Assembly: GCA_001414345.1 (NCBI GenBank)
Contig: LLCB01000030.1
Span: 1 to 64,000 of the forward strand
Reading direction: 5' to 3'
Source of the DNA: Hymenoscyphus infarciens
Taxonomy: Eukaryota; Ascomycota; Leotiomycetes; Helotiales; Helotiaceae
Length of the DNA stretch: 64,000 nt
Below are positions 11,041 to 24,009 of the stretch, piece by piece. The first letter of the stretch is position 1. Each line of letters begins with the position of its first letter. The notes below the pieces were generated by a model, which saw only the letters and a list, made by a program, of their open reading frames with translations, was not told the DNA's origin and ran no database searches. The position numbers and the translations under genes are program-made.

Positions 11041-13207
11041 GAAGGTAGTTTAAATTATAGCTAACCTAAGTTCGTAGATGCTTTATTTATTATAATTTAT
11101 TATAAGTGAGATAAGATATTAAGATATCAGGTCTAAATCGTAACTAACCTAGTTCGTAGATACTTATAAAATAAAGACTTCGTTTCTAATCTTTTAATAT
11201 TAAAAGTAAGTATTCACGTCTACTAAAAGAGTATAGTCTAATTCGTCTAGTAGGTTAAAGAAAGTTTAAAGTTTAAAGTTTAAAAGTTTAAAAAGTTTAA
11301 AAAGTTAGAGGTGAATTTAGAGTAGAGTCAGAGGTTATTTAGTTAAAAGGTAACGTTGAAGGTAATAGTAATAACTTAGTTAAGAGCTTACTTCAAGAGT
11401 ATACTAATTCGTATCTAAGTCAAATTTAGATAAAAAAGAACTTCTAGCTTTACTAGAAGTAAAAAGAAAGTAATAAAAGTAAGAAAGACTTCTTATTAGA
11501 GTTAGAGAGGTTTTAGTTAGTTAAAAACGAAGTTGTTTCTAAAGTTATTAAGTTAAAATTATTATCTAAGTATTCAAAGACAACAAAAAGAGTAGTTTTA
11601 GCTAGTTAAAAGAGTTATTACTAAAGTTAAAAATACTATTTAATGTTTAAGATAATAAAAAGAAGCTATTTCAGCTAGTTAAATAAACTTAATACTAAAG
11701 TTGTCGTATTACCTTATTCTCTTTAGAGTACTTAAAGACTTATTTATCTTCTAATTCTAATTCTACTTTAGAAGTAGTAGAAGATTCGCTATCCGATCGT
11801 AGAGAGTTTAGAGAGGAGGTATTTTAGACTAAAGTGCTAATATTATATAACTTAGTATTTTAGCGTGTCTCTTTATCTAAAGCTAAAGGATTAGCTACTA
11901 TTTTAATAAAGTTATAGTTCTATTATCTCTTTCTTAAAGCAGCTAAGTTTTAGAGCTATAGCGTAATCTTATCTTATATTTAAAAGAACTATTCTGATTC
12001 TAGTATCTCCTTAAGTATAGTCGTACTTGAAAAGCGACTCTTGAAATTAGTAAAAGTTTCTTTAGTATTATCTTCTTCTCCTTTTATCTTTAAAGCTATA
12101 AAAGTATTCTAAGTATTCTTCGTTTCGTAACTAGTTAAAAAGTAGGTATCTAAAAGAGCAACTATGTCTTCTTAATCTTTAAAAGTAAGGTCTAACTCTA
12201 ACTTATATCTAGGCTCTAGGTAGTTCCTAGCTAGTCTAGTTATCGTACCTTAAATAAGGGCTTTTTAGGTTAGAAGAGAGTTATAATAATCGGTATTTAT
12301 AGAGAGTTTATTATATACTAATATCTTCTATTATTAGTATATAGGTGAAATGCTATTATTTAAAGATTTAATCTTTTTAGTTATCTTACTTTTTCGTTAA
12401 GATTAGAGAGTATTCAAAGGGGCTTTAGTGCTATATTAGGTAAGAAGAGAATATTAGAAGGTATTAGAGGTAGCTGCTTATAGCTAAAAAGAGTATGAAT
12501 TCGAGCTTAGAAGTAGAAGAGGGTTTAATTAGAGAGAGTTTAGAGACAAAGTAAGTTATTAACTTTAAAATATAAGCTCGCTTACTCTCTTTTCTAGCTT
12601 AGCTAGCTAATTCTTTATTTCTTAATTTTCTACTTCTAAAGCTTATATAACTAACTATATCTAGTCTATATTTAAGAAGTCTTACTTATTTTTATTCTTT
12701 TATTAAGATCTTCTAGATCTTAGTATATAGATGCTATTTAGGTAGCTTTTAGAGAGGTGTCTTTTAGTAAGAGAGGTAGCCTTAGAAGGTGTTTATTACT
12801 TAACGCTATTTAGTAGAACTATTAATATAATATCGAATTTAAGAGAGAGAGAGGGAGTAAGAGCAGATTTAGAAGCCTTTGTAATAACTATAGTAAGTTG
12901 ACTTATTTACTAAACCTATATATAGTAGTCTCTATATAGAGAGAGTTATTAGAAGTCTTTAGAGCACTTAGTATATTCTTACTTTCTTAACGTATAAAAC
13001 ACGATTTTTACTAGTTATCTATATAGATACTAAACCCTAGTATTACTAGCTATTTAGGAGATCTCTAGAATCCTAGCTATTTAAGAATATTATTATCTTA
13101 GTCTAAATCTAGGCCGAGTTATATTCGAAAATAAAAGAAGTAATAATAAGCTTGAAAGAGATATTATAAAAGCTGTTACTAGCGAAGTTAAGAGTTTAGC
13201 CTTTTTA
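11041..13207 (-). repeat. Internal region of a second element copy, inverted
   Basis: Reverse complement of about 7,870-10,560, heavily RIP-like. It includes the inverted 'aagtttaaagttt' repeats (11,260-11,310) and the inverted LTR-proximal segment (12,990-13,207). The final 120 bases or so and the 3' LTR of this copy are absent where it meets the LTR at 10,684-11,040. A sense-like frame without a recognisable family runs through 11,850-12,560 with many TAA/TAG. Confidence 0.6.
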
Positions 13208-13574
13208 TATAATAGTATAAAATATATATAACTATAGAAGAGGTATATAGGAGTGCGTTTAGTAGAATAATATATATAAATACTAAGCTCTAATATAGAA
13301 GAAAAGGCTAAACTAGCCTTTTCTAACTCTAGAAGAGTAAGCTACTATATATAAGAGGTTTTAGATAATATAAAAAGGGGTACGAAACTGAATTACGATA
13401 TACGTTAGCTAATACAAAAGCCCGAACTCTATAAAGTACGTCTGAAAGTCTAGATAGACGTATAGACGTATATAACCTTCCTAAATTAGATAATATAAAA
13501 CAACAACTACTAAAAGCTAATATATACGGTATATACTACGTAATATCAGCTATATAGGACGGTATACTATTATA
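13208..13574 (-). repeat. LTR (minus orientation), 5' copy of the inverted element
   Basis: 367 bp, very similar to 7,024-7,390. On the minus strand it is followed by the same 'tataaaaaggctaaac'-like sequence that follows the LTR at 7,513-7,869. This marks it as the 5' LTR of the inverted copy. Confidence 0.65.
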
Positions 13575-13742
13575 TAAACAAAGAACGATTATCTCTTAAA
13601 ATAATAATACTACTAGCTACTAACTCTACTCCGACTACTAGACATTCTTTATAATAAATATATAAACAATGCTCTAGTTAACTCGATACTATGCTAATTA
13701 ATAACTGAAGACTCGGGACGAGTCTTTTTAAAGAAAGAGAGA

Positions 13743-14149
13743 TATAATAGCACGCTATTCTGAATTATTATTATAATAGTATACTATTCTAAATTATTAG
13801 CATTTATAAAACTACCGATACCTCTATAACTACTAATACTTCTACGACTTATTAGATAGAAGGTGCTAAAGAGAGTAAGAATTAGATATTATATATTTCG
13901 CTTTAAGGTCTTATATATTTAGCTTTAAAGCTCTTATTATTTTAGTAGCTATATTAGAAAGGACTCGGTTATTATTCTTATTAAGACTTAGTAGTCTCCG
14001 ACCTCTTATATATAGATGTTTATACTCGGTATAGAAGAAGAATAGTTAGTATTTTCTTCTATATTAGTACCTAGTATCTATATACGTTATTCTTCTATAC
14101 GTACTCCTATATACCTCTACTGTAGTTATATATATTTCGTGCTATTATA
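13743..14149 (+). repeat. LTR of a related subfamily, 407 bp
   Basis: It is preceded by 'gactcgggacgagtc' and a purine tract (13,719-13,742), like the 3' LTRs at 2,102 and 10,684. The right 130 bases or so match the other LTRs, and the centre differs. The stretch 13,575-13,742 to its left is a remnant of the internal 3' end. Confidence 0.6.
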
Positions 14150-14349
14150 TAGAGTAAGATAACGAAACTACGTTCGATACGACTATTCTATAATACTAAA
14201 TCTATAACCAAGTCCTTACTTAGTACTATAAAGGTATATACTATATACGCTCTTAGTAATAAATCCTACTAAGGCCTCTAATAAATTAGTATTTAGCTAC
14301 TTTATAAGTTTAAATAGCTATTATATTTCAAGCTTACTTTAAAGAGTTA

Positions 14350-16770
14350 CTTTAAAGGTTTTAGTATTAAGAGTACTAAGCTTTAAAAGTAGGTCCTTCT
14401 TTATTAGATTTCCTATATATAAGAGCTAAGTAAGAAGTAGAAGATAATCTAAGCTATATTTAAAAGAGAGGTCTACCTTAGTAGAGACTTCTCTTTAAAA
14501 AAGGTTACTAGAGTAAAAGGTAAGGTTAAGAGTATTACTAAAGTTATATATTTATATTCTAAAAGAGGTAGAAAGTTATAGCTCTCTATTCTCTACCTAG
14601 CTAATAAGTAGAGAGGCTTATATACTTTCTTAGCTAAGAAAGTCTAGTTACTAGAGCTAGCTCTTTAAATTTAAGTCTCTAGCTATAAGAGTATTTATAG
14701 TATAGATATATTCTAAGTTAAGAATAAGGTTAATAGCTTCTCTAGTACTCTTAGTACTAAGAGAAGTATTATATATATTAAAGATATATAGTAGAAGGCT
14801 TTAAGAGAGTATAAACTTAATATAAATAAGGTCTTAGTAATTAAGTAAGAGTATAATTAGTAATTATTAGCTTAAGAGGATATCTACTCCTTTCTATATA
14901 AAAGTAAGTATTTAAGAGAGGTTCTTATTCTAGTTATAAATAGATATAAAGTAGGTATAGTTTAGGTAGCGTCTTATAATCTAATAGCTAATCTCTTTTT
15001 AGTAAATATATAGTTCTTATATAAGAACTATATCTACTTATCTAAAGTAAGTAAGTTAGAGAGCTAGCTTCTAATACTTACTAGACTTATATATATTAAT
15101 TTATAAGACTTAGAGATAGTATTATTTAAGAGGTTCTTATCTACTTATAAGAGAGAGAGATTAAGATAGGCGTTAGAGCTTTTAAGTTAAGAGATAGAGT
15201 ATAGAGAAGAGAAAGAAAAGGTATTTAAGATAGCTATCTTACTTAGCTAAGAGTCTAGTAGAGAAGGAGAAGTAGTAGAATAGTCTATTTCTATGTCTAT
15301 AAAGCTATAAGGTGAATTATTCTCTTTTCTTAGTTATATCTTAGAGTATACTTATTAAATAGATCTTATATTCTCTACTAAAAGCAGAGGTCTAGTAGCT
15401 TTTAGCTAGAGTTAATATATAATATTATCTAAGGTATAAGAACTACTATAGTATAGATACTTTAATTTATATTAAGAATACGTAATATACTAAGAGTAGA
15501 AGTCTTCTAAGTAATTCGTACTACTATAGAGGTAGTATTATTAGCTTTTATTATAATTTAAGGTATTATACTATTACTAGTACTTTAAGTACTAAATTAT
15601 AGTAGACTTCTTTAGAAGGCGCTTAAAGTAGACTCTACTATCTAGAATTAAAGTTATATTTAAAATAGTAGAAGAGCCTCTTACGTTCTTTTCTTTAAAG
15701 AAGATAATCTAAGTAGTATAGAATAGGTTATTTAAAAGAGAGCTAGTAGCTATATAAACTCTTATAAGATTAGCTCTAATTCGTTTCTTAATTACTAATA
15801 CTACTACTTTAAGAGTAGTAAGAGCTAGAGTTAATTAAATTACTTCTACTTAAGTAATCTAGATAAATTCTACTTTCTAAGAGATATCTAAAATATAGAA
15901 AGCTATCTAGTCTTATAAAAGCTCTATTCTAGTAGTACTAAAAAGAGTTTATATACTAGCTTTCTTTACTAGAAGAGATTATAAAGCTTCTTTATCTTTA
16001 AAGATAATAGTAAAGCTAGAATTAACTAAGAATACCTTATATATTAGGTCTTTATATCTAATTCCTAGGTTATAAAGTACTAGGAAAATAATATAAGTAG
16101 AGTAGACTCTATCTAAGAAGTTAAGTAGGATTTAGATAAAGAGCCTAAGTCTCTTATTCTTATTCTTCTAAATAAAAGAGAGAGAGTAGAGTAGAGTTAT
16201 TATTATTATTATTATCTTCTTTAAAAACTTAGTAGTTTAAGATATCTTTTTAAGTACTAAGATATTCTTAGTAGTCTATATATAAGAAATTTTTCTTATA
16301 GTATTTAAAAAGAAGAGAAGAGTTAGAGAGAGCATAGTAGCGTCCTTATACTCTAAGTAAGTACTATAAGCTAAAGAGAGAAGAGATAAGGTCTCTTTAG
16401 TATATACTTTATAGTAAGAGAGGCTAAGGTTAATAACCTAGGTATAGAAGGTTTAAAAAAGAGATAAGAGATCTAAGAAGGCGTTATTAAGAACTATATT
16501 TAAATAGTAGTTTATAGCTTTACTAATACCTCTAAAGAAGGTTTAAGCTATAGTATCTTATTTAAGAGACTTAGAAGTCTTAGAGATAAAGCGTTACTAA
16601 ATAGCTAAGATAAGAGGAATTAGATAAACCTTCTCTCTTCTTATATCTCTTTCTAGAGATATAAGTAAGAATAAAGAGCTTTCTAAGAGAGACTTTATAA
16701 AAGAAATTTCGCTTCTTAATTAAGTATAAGTAAGATTAGATGTTTTTAGACTAAAAATTTAGTCTCTGAA
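14350..16770 (+). pseudogene. Long RIP-decayed reading frame, family unknown
   Basis: One plus-strand frame (codons starting at 15,158 and 16,442 are in phase) stays protein-like for some 800 codons. It is interrupted only by TAA and TAG, with K, E, R and L-rich blocks such as 15,150-15,330 and 16,460-16,760. The stops are best explained as former CAA/CAG codons. It lies next to the LTR at 13,743-14,149 and may be a gag or other element protein. I do not recognise the family. Confidence 0.4.
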
Positions 16771-17700
16771 AAAAGGTGATCTAGTTCTACTTAACTACTA
16801 AAGTATAAATTTATATATTAATAACTCTTATCTCTAGCTCTAACTTATACCTAATCTCTAACTCTAACTAACTCTAACCTCTAGCTACTAGCTCTAATCT
16901 TAAAAACCGTCACTATCTCTTAGAATAGAAAATTAGTATTATATACGTATAATAGAAGTGTCTAATCGAGTTAGAGTTAAGCGATTTAGCTAAAGCCTAA
17001 ATCTCTTCTCTATCTTTTAAGTGTTAGAAACTTACTAATAGGTTTATCTTCTTATTTAACTTAGAGATTAGCTATATCTTACTCTTTTTAGTATTTATTA
17101 GAGATAACTAGTTATAGATATAAAAGTATATATTAGCTTTTAGTCTTATCTTCTCTTTTAGAACCGCGTTCTACTAGATTAATATTATCTAAAAACATAG
17201 AATAGTCTAGCTAGCTTTCTCTTAATCTTATAAACTACTAAAATAGCTTTATTATTCTCTTCGTCTAAATTATAAATAGTCTTATTATAGTATTACTCTT
17301 TCTAGACCTCTAGTCTAGTTAAGCTCTAACTATCTTACTAAGATCTAACTTTTTAAACTGTATTAATAACGTACTCTATTCTTTTAATCTATAGAAGCTC
17401 TCTCTTCTCTAGAGATTAACTAACTTTAGCGCGCTTTAATAGTTATATATTATTATCTTTTGTTTTATCGATTTATTAATTAAGCTAGAGATCTAGTAAA
17501 ATCGAGTTATATATTATTTCCTATTAATTAAACCTAGAGTATTTTTACTAGACTACTATATAAGACTATCTTTCTTTATACTTATCTATAAGTTCTATTA
17601 CGTAATACTACTATAGCGTAGTAAAATAACTAATCCTAGTCTATACTAGTCTTAAACCTCTTAAACCTCTTATACTCTTAAACCTTTTACTCTTTAGTTA
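16771..17700. other. AT-rich DNA without a gene
   Basis: It contains CTCTAAC/CTCTAGCT-type short repeats near 16,830-16,890. Otherwise it is degenerate AT-rich sequence, and no frame or family was seen. Confidence 0.5.
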
Positions 17701-18225
17701 TTTTATTAAAGTAAAATAGTAAAATAGTAAAATAGTAAAATAGTAAAATAGTAAAATAATTTCTATCTATCTATTTAACTATCTACTTATCTAACTAACT
17801 TACTTACTTACTTACTTACTTACTTTCTTACTTACTTTCTTACTTACTTACTTATCTCTCTCTAGCTCTTTTTAACTCTCTCTCTAACTCTCTCTCTAAC
17901 TCTCTCTCTAACTCTCTCTCTACTAGAAAGCTAAATATAAAAAAGTTCCTTTCTTCTTCTTACTTCTTAACTAACTTACTTCTTAACTAACTTACTTCTT
18001 AACTAACTTACTTCTTAACTAAGTTACTTCTTAACTAAGTTACTTCTTAACTAACTTACTTCTTAACTAACTTACTAAGATATATAATATATAATATATA
18101 ATATATAATTAGAATTAGAATTAGAACTAGAACTAAAACGTCTAATTACTATTTATATCTTCTTAATTTTATATTCTTTCAATTTTATATTCTCTTAATT
18201 TCATATATATATATATATATACTAC
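17700..18225. repeat. Cluster of simple tandem repeats
   Basis: In order: an 8-mer AAAATAGT array (17,712-17,757), TTAC tetramers (about 17,800-17,860), a CTCTCTCTAA array (about 17,871-17,928), a 16-bp TTCTTAACTAACTTAC array (about 17,960-18,075), an ATATAATAT array and a TA run near 18,205-18,220. The cluster lies at the right edge of the AT-rich block. Confidence 0.9.
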
Positions 18226-18874
18226 GTTATAATTAACTCGCTTTCTAATCTAGGAATCTAGTAAGAACGTTTTTTTATTTTTATATTATTATATTCCATT
18301 TCTTCCCGCTTTATCGAAGCGAGTATATATTGAAACTATAACTCGATAACTCTTGTACTTGTACCTAATAGCATAGTAATCCTAGGAAGGATTCAACTTA
18401 CTATAAGGTAAAGAAGGCACGCTCCTAATCATTCAAAACTCGTAATAAAATCACAACAAAAATCAACCCATGTACTCCTCAATTCCCGTGCTAGATAAGA
18501 TTCTTATTTTCATTTATCCCTAATAAACAAAGAAAATGAGAGAAAGAATTATCTACATCTAATACTCGCGAGAGCATAGAGGGCGGGGGGAATCATTTAT
18601 AAGGTATTTTCTTTTTTTAAAAGCCATCTCCAAATTTACATCTCCTCCCAAACATACATACATTTTCATCTTTTCCCCACTCCCCAAATTCCCCTACATT
18701 TTCACCATCTACTAACCAAGAAACATGTACATTGCGTAACATCGTTGTGTTTTCCTTTTCCTTTCTATTCATCGCGCAACAAAAGAGAGAGATCATGCTT
18801 GGTTGAGATTTCGAATTTCTTCAGGTGAGTGTGGAAGAGAGATTCGGGTTCGTGGTGAAGGTAGTGAAAATGGT
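18226..18874. other. Compartment boundary and 3' flank of the GH17 gene
   Basis: Composition changes from RIP-like AT-rich to normal around 18,300. The rest is probably the 3' untranslated region of the minus-strand glucanase gene. No other gene was seen. Confidence 0.5.
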
Positions 18875-21083
18875 TTAACCAAAGAGCTTGATGGCACCCC
18901 AATGTTGCTCACATCCAAACTCACCAGATGGCTTCCAAAGTTCATCAGTGTAGGAGAACATGACGGATTGACCTCCGCACGACTCGGAGATGGACTTGAT
19001 AGCAGTGGCTTGAGCATCCTTACCAGGACAAGCCTTTCCGTTGCAGGTACCGGCAGATGGCCATCCAGTCTCCAAGTTGATACCAGTCTTTCCTGGGCAG
19101 AGTCCGTCAACAATCTTCAATTGTGAAGCGGTGAAAGGACCAGCGTTCTCGGCGGTGACGTCGGCATTGAAGAAAGGATGGATGTTGCAACCCACAACGT
19201 CAACGGCACCGCAAAGAGCGCCGGAGTTTGCTTGCCAGGTGTTGAGGGGCTCGGTAGTGGTGACCTTTCCAGAGTATCCTCCTGAGACGAACTTGGCCTT
19301 GCTGGAGCTGATGAAATCGGCGAGAGCGCTGGCAGAACAGTAACCGTTGAAAACAGCCTCGTTACCGACAACGATGAGGTCAACTTGGGAGAATTTGCCC
19401 CATGAAACGATGGCATCAACTTGAGTTTGGGCGCCAGAGATACCGGTGCTGCTAATGAAGACACCAATGATCATGCGGAGACCAGAAACAGCGCATGCGT
19501 TGCCAACATTGACAAGTCCAGAGCAGTCGGTGCTGTAAATACGGACAGCCTCGAAACCAGCGGCCTTGATGATGAGGATATCAGCAGCAACTTCGCCTGC
19601 GTTCTTGCAAGATCCGGAGTCAGTGTATGGAGAGTAGGTGATGGCCCATTGTTTTCCGGATCCTCCAAGATTACCGGTAGAGGTAGAGGAAGAAGCGGAG
19701 GCAGATGGAGCAGCAGAGCTGGACGACGAAATGACAACAGCGACGGATGAAGCTGGAGTAGACACAACGACTGGTGCAGATAGAGATACGACCACAGCTG
19801 GGATGGAAGAAACAACAGGGGCGACATAAGAGCTTGAAGGAACTTCAACAATTGATGGAGCGGCGCTGGAGGATGGAATTGGGGCGGCTGATGTGCTTGG
19901 TGCTGCGGAGGAGCTTGGGGCTACGGAAGAGCTTGGAGCAACGGTGGAGCTTGGAGCCGCGCTTGAAGCGGTCAATGGACAGAATATGACATAGTTGGTC
20001 TCGACAACTAATCACAGGATATGAGTCAGTTTATTTCTTTGAAAAGGAACTAAGAATTGTCTCGGGAGTAAAGATCATTTTTGTCCCTCGAAATAGCCAG
20101 AATATATTGAGACTTGTTCAGAGAGTGAGACTTACCGGTGGTGGTAATAGCATCACGAGTGTAGGTTCCTGGAGTGAAAACAGCTGGAGTTGGGTAGACC
20201 AAAGTGGTGGCAACTGAGAGACTCGTGGTTGAAGGAGCAATTGTGAAGGTACCGGCGGATGGGCAGACGTAGGTGGTGGTCTCAATGACACTGGTAACGA
20301 CGCCAGAGTTGGTGGAAACGGTGGCATATGGGCAAACAACAGTTGTGGCGGTCTGCACGGTATTAGCAAATATTCGTACTCATACGAGATTGAACATACC
20401 TCAACAACGGTGGTAACTCCTCCGTATGTCAATGGACCTGCTGGAACCGAGGTGGAAGCAGCACCGCAAACGGTTGTTGTCTCCTATAGATGATAGCACA
20501 GTCAGTATTGAAATTTCTGGAAAGAAAGTTCTCCGAAGGAAACAGTGTCTCGGCCCTCCCAAAACAACCCGAAAGCGAATAATAAACGCGCAGAAAACGT
20601 ACCTTGATGACAACAGTTGTAGCCGGAATTGTGTACACGCCGGGAGTCTCTACAGTCGAGGCCAATGGGGTTGGCACTGGAATGACGGGAGTAGCGGTAC
20701 TCGTTGGAACGGTAACGATTACAGATGTCGGGGTTGATTCGGCTGAGGAAACAGAGGCGACGGACACCGCGGAAGAGGAAGAAGGAGCTGGTGCGGAGCT
20801 GGTTGCTGGCGCAGGTGGGTTGTAAACTGAATTGGGCGGTCAGCGCGTTTGTTTTTGAAGATATAAATTCAATGGGTCTTTGGCATAACTTACGGGTACC
20901 CTCTCCTGTAATAGTGGTGTAAATTGTAGTACATCCACAAGTCTCAGGAGATCCAGTTCCGGTCACCAACGCATTTCTTCCCAAGTGGAAAGCCTGATGA
21001 GCGTGTCTGCGACCGGCGTGAGTGTCGCGCGCACTCACACCACCAGCAATCGCCGCAGCGATTGCAATAACTCCTGTCTTCAT
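18875..21083 (-). CDS. btgE: GH17 cell-wall beta-glucosidase/endo-beta-1,3-glucanase, BtgE type
   Basis: Secreted enzyme acting on beta-1,3-glucan of the fungal cell wall. Exons on the minus strand: 21083-20894, 20826-20603, 20483-20400, 20352-20136, 20007-18875; all four introns are GT...AG and the join gives 615 residues in frame. It starts with a signal peptide and the cysteine pair CGC of BtgE-like N-termini. Ser/Thr/Pro-rich repeats follow with 'VCPYATVS' and 'CPLTASS' blocks, then a low-complexity S/A/P linker and a GH17 domain from about residue 345. The likely acid/base Glu is in GNEAVFNG and the nucleophile in LETGWPSAG. It ends without an obvious GPI signal. The symbol follows the Aspergillus btgE pattern of N-terminus plus GH17; orthology is inferred. 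Low-complexity segments could vary in length between strains. Confidence 0.9.
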
Positions 21084-23300
21084 ATTGGGCGGGAATTGGG
21101 ATCCGTTTAAAAATTAGGCGTATGCGAAAAAGATTCGTGAGGGGATTAGGTAGTTGGAGAGTCGTGAAGGATATCGAGTAACGAATGCCCGCTGAAAGAA
21201 TGAAGCGGTGGTGTTGGAAGAATAGAGAGGCTCAACAACGAGACAGAAGAAAGAAGGAAGAGAAGCTGTCGATGATGGGGAAGTCCATGTCAAGTACTAA
21301 CGGCTGGCAGGGGTGTGCTGGGGGGGTAGGGGTAGGGGTAGGGGTAGGGGTAGGGGTAGGGGTCCATGTGGGTCCATTTGGGCTGCGCCAGTGGAGCCCA
21401 AGGGCAAATTACAGCGCTCACAGTGGTTCCTGAATGGCTGCGGGCAAGCAATCCTGGTCGGTTCAGTATTTTAGGGACCATGGCAGATTGCAGATTGCAG
21501 AGTCAGCATTATTCTACGGGATACACGAGGGCTAGCAGGGCAGAGATTGCTGGATTGGGAATGAACAAACCCCCTTTTGTTTGCCAAACCACGTGGGGAT
21601 CCGTGTTTAGGTCTAGCACTGGGGTTTTGACTGTTGAGACTAGGCCTATTTGAGACCGATCGTGCTAGCAAGCATTGCAGAGCGGTCAGAAGACCTACAG
21701 CGGTAAGTTCTTGGGCAGGTCAAATTACCTACCTAGGTAGAGGTTGTTGATGGCACCTCGGACTAGAGTGAGGTGAGTGAGGTGAGTGAGGTTGGAAAGG
21801 AGAAGTCGACCCAACCAATCATCGCTCCTTCCTTACCCAATTTCGCGGGGTTGGTACCTGACTAAGCCTATCTGGGTGACAGCCTCCCAAAAGAGCGGGA
21901 AAGGCTGTTATTTTGGAAACTTGGGATTTCCCACCATGTTCCCAGTGCCCACTGCCCACGCCTTATTTCCAGAACTCATTTCCAGAGTCCCCGAGGAAAT
22001 CCACCAAGGGCGAGGGACAATTGATGAAACATTCAACACCTCGTCAAAGTCAACAATGTGCGATTGAAGACCTCAACACGAGCGAGCACCAGCTGAATAT
22101 CCATATCTCACGAGTGACGAGTCACGATTCAGCGCCAACATCGGTCGGCATACTTCAACAAACGGACCGCCGGATCAACACCATCACAGCCATCACACTT
22201 TACGAGGCACACCGTCCACTGGCGATGCGTGGCAGCCCTGCTTCATTTCCTTTCCATCTCATCTCGAGGATGTTGTGGTTCCGACGATGAAGCCATTCAC
22301 AACCTCTTCCAGGATTGGGCGGGGAAGATTGATGAAAGTCAGCTGAATCCGGTCACTTGGTCACTTGGTCACTTGGTAAACCCCAAATCCAAGCATCCCG
22401 AGATCTTGGAGAGATGAAGTCCTCTCTGCATCCAGACGCTCATTTCCTCAGCCCCTTCTGGAAATCCCGACTTTTACTACAATCCCAATCCTGAATCCTC
22501 AGCCGCAAAGCAGTCTCCGTCATCGCACCACTTCATGCTGCATCAACAGTCAACAGTCGACTCAACACGTTGCCCAACCAACTAAACATTAACAATGGCG
22601 CACAGCAGAACACACAAGTCAGCCACCACACCCACCTCAATTTCAAGCTTCCCACCGATCGTCTAGGGCGCTCCATCCCCACTCCTCACTGGCCCAAAAG
22701 CAAATTACCATCCTCGTTTGGCAAAAATTGAGGTCTGGGCGACGCTGATCCGAACTTTACAATACGAGCCGCTGCTGTATTTTTATACGCGAGACGCCCG
22801 GACTTATATTCATCTGTTGTTGTTCCATTCTCGATTTCTTTACGTCATTCTCGTTAGTTTATGTGTTATTGCATTTATGATCTTCATGCATCATCCACGG
22901 AATTGTGTGGTGTGATGCAGAGAGACACAACAACATCTTGTTGTCGTCTGTACAAGGTACCCACGACGGGGAAAAGCAATCAGGTCCTTTGCGCCACACC
23001 CGAAAAGGGTAGACATGATGCACATTTGATTCCACCGTTGTACCATCGTGTCTGAAACGAGAGGAAATCGTGGGGAAGAGAAGCAAAAATCTTAACCCTT
23101 GGCTTTGGATGTGGCCGCCGGCGTTTGCGGGGTTGTGACTGCAGTACAGTACGTTTCTACATTTCACGTAATGAGTTGAGATGCACTGCTAGTAGTTGGT
23201 TATCTTCATTACGCTACAATAATTCGTACTCTATATACGATCTAGTAGACAGAATCTCGGAAAACGGAATTTATTCTCTGGAATTTGTTAGCGATTCGTC
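21084..23300. other. Gene-free stretch of normal composition
   Basis: It includes the upstream region of the GH17 gene. No frame with coding character was found, only short chance frames. It contains a GGGGTA array (21,324-21,362). The length could accommodate promoter elements or a non-coding RNA, but nothing specific is visible. Confidence 0.5.
21324..21362 (+). repeat. (GGGGTA)n microsatellite, 6 units
   Basis: A perfect G-rich hexamer array in the far upstream region of the GH17 gene. It resembles, but is not identical to, the fungal telomere unit TTAGGG, and could form G-quadruplex structure. Confidence 0.9.
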
Positions 23301-23309
23301 ACTTATTCG

Positions 23310-23990
23310 TTTTATTTTTTAAAACCACTTCCTTTCTACCTAGATTAATATAATACTATCTTATAATTCCTTAACTTATTTTAAGACTTATTTCTTATTA
23401 AATATATTTTTAATTAAAGCTTTAACGCTTTCGAAATTATCTATCTCTATAGCTCTTAAATTATAAGTTTATATTTTCTTCGTCGCTTAATATATTATAT
23501 TAAATTATCGTAATATTATTATATAATAAATCTTATAAATTCCTATCTATTATAATAAATATTTTTAAAAAAGTAATAATAACTAATAACTACTAGGTTT
23601 TTAATACTAGTATTCTATAATACTAAATAGATATTATATAAAAATCTACTTTATTATATTAAAAAAGATTATTATATAAATCTTAATTTAGTATAAAGAA
23701 CTTATAATAAGATATATAATCTCTTAGAGCTATAAATAGTTAAAATTTAGTACTAGTAAAATTCTATAACTTTATTATTATTTTTAGAAAGTACTAAGAC
23801 TAAGTTTTTTATTAGCTCTTTACTAGAAGAACTATTATTTTTTAGTTTAATAATTTTTTTTTACTAATAGTTATTATATTATTAGTTCTTATTCTTAGAA
23901 ATCTAGTATTAATTAGAGTATTTAATATAATATAATAAATATCGTAGATCTTTTTAATATATTACTAGTAATATCGCTGTCTACGTCTAA
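23310..23990. repeat. Small AT-rich, RIP-like island
   Basis: About 680 bases of very TA-rich sequence inside the gene island, with sharp edges. There is no frame and no recognisable repeat family. It ends immediately 3' of the broken caspase-like gene. Confidence 0.65.
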
Positions 23991-24009
23991 TCGTGTCTAG
24001 TTCTCTTTC

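Noticed and set aside
18803..19851. Several 100-130 codon frames antisense to or shifted from the GH17 gene
   Set aside because: They overlap the GH17 last exon, are low-complexity or repetitive mirror frames of its S/A/P linker, and have no independent coding character.
21324..21362. Interstitial telomere repeat
   Set aside because: The unit is GGGGTA, not TTAGGG, and no subtelomeric sequence surrounds it.
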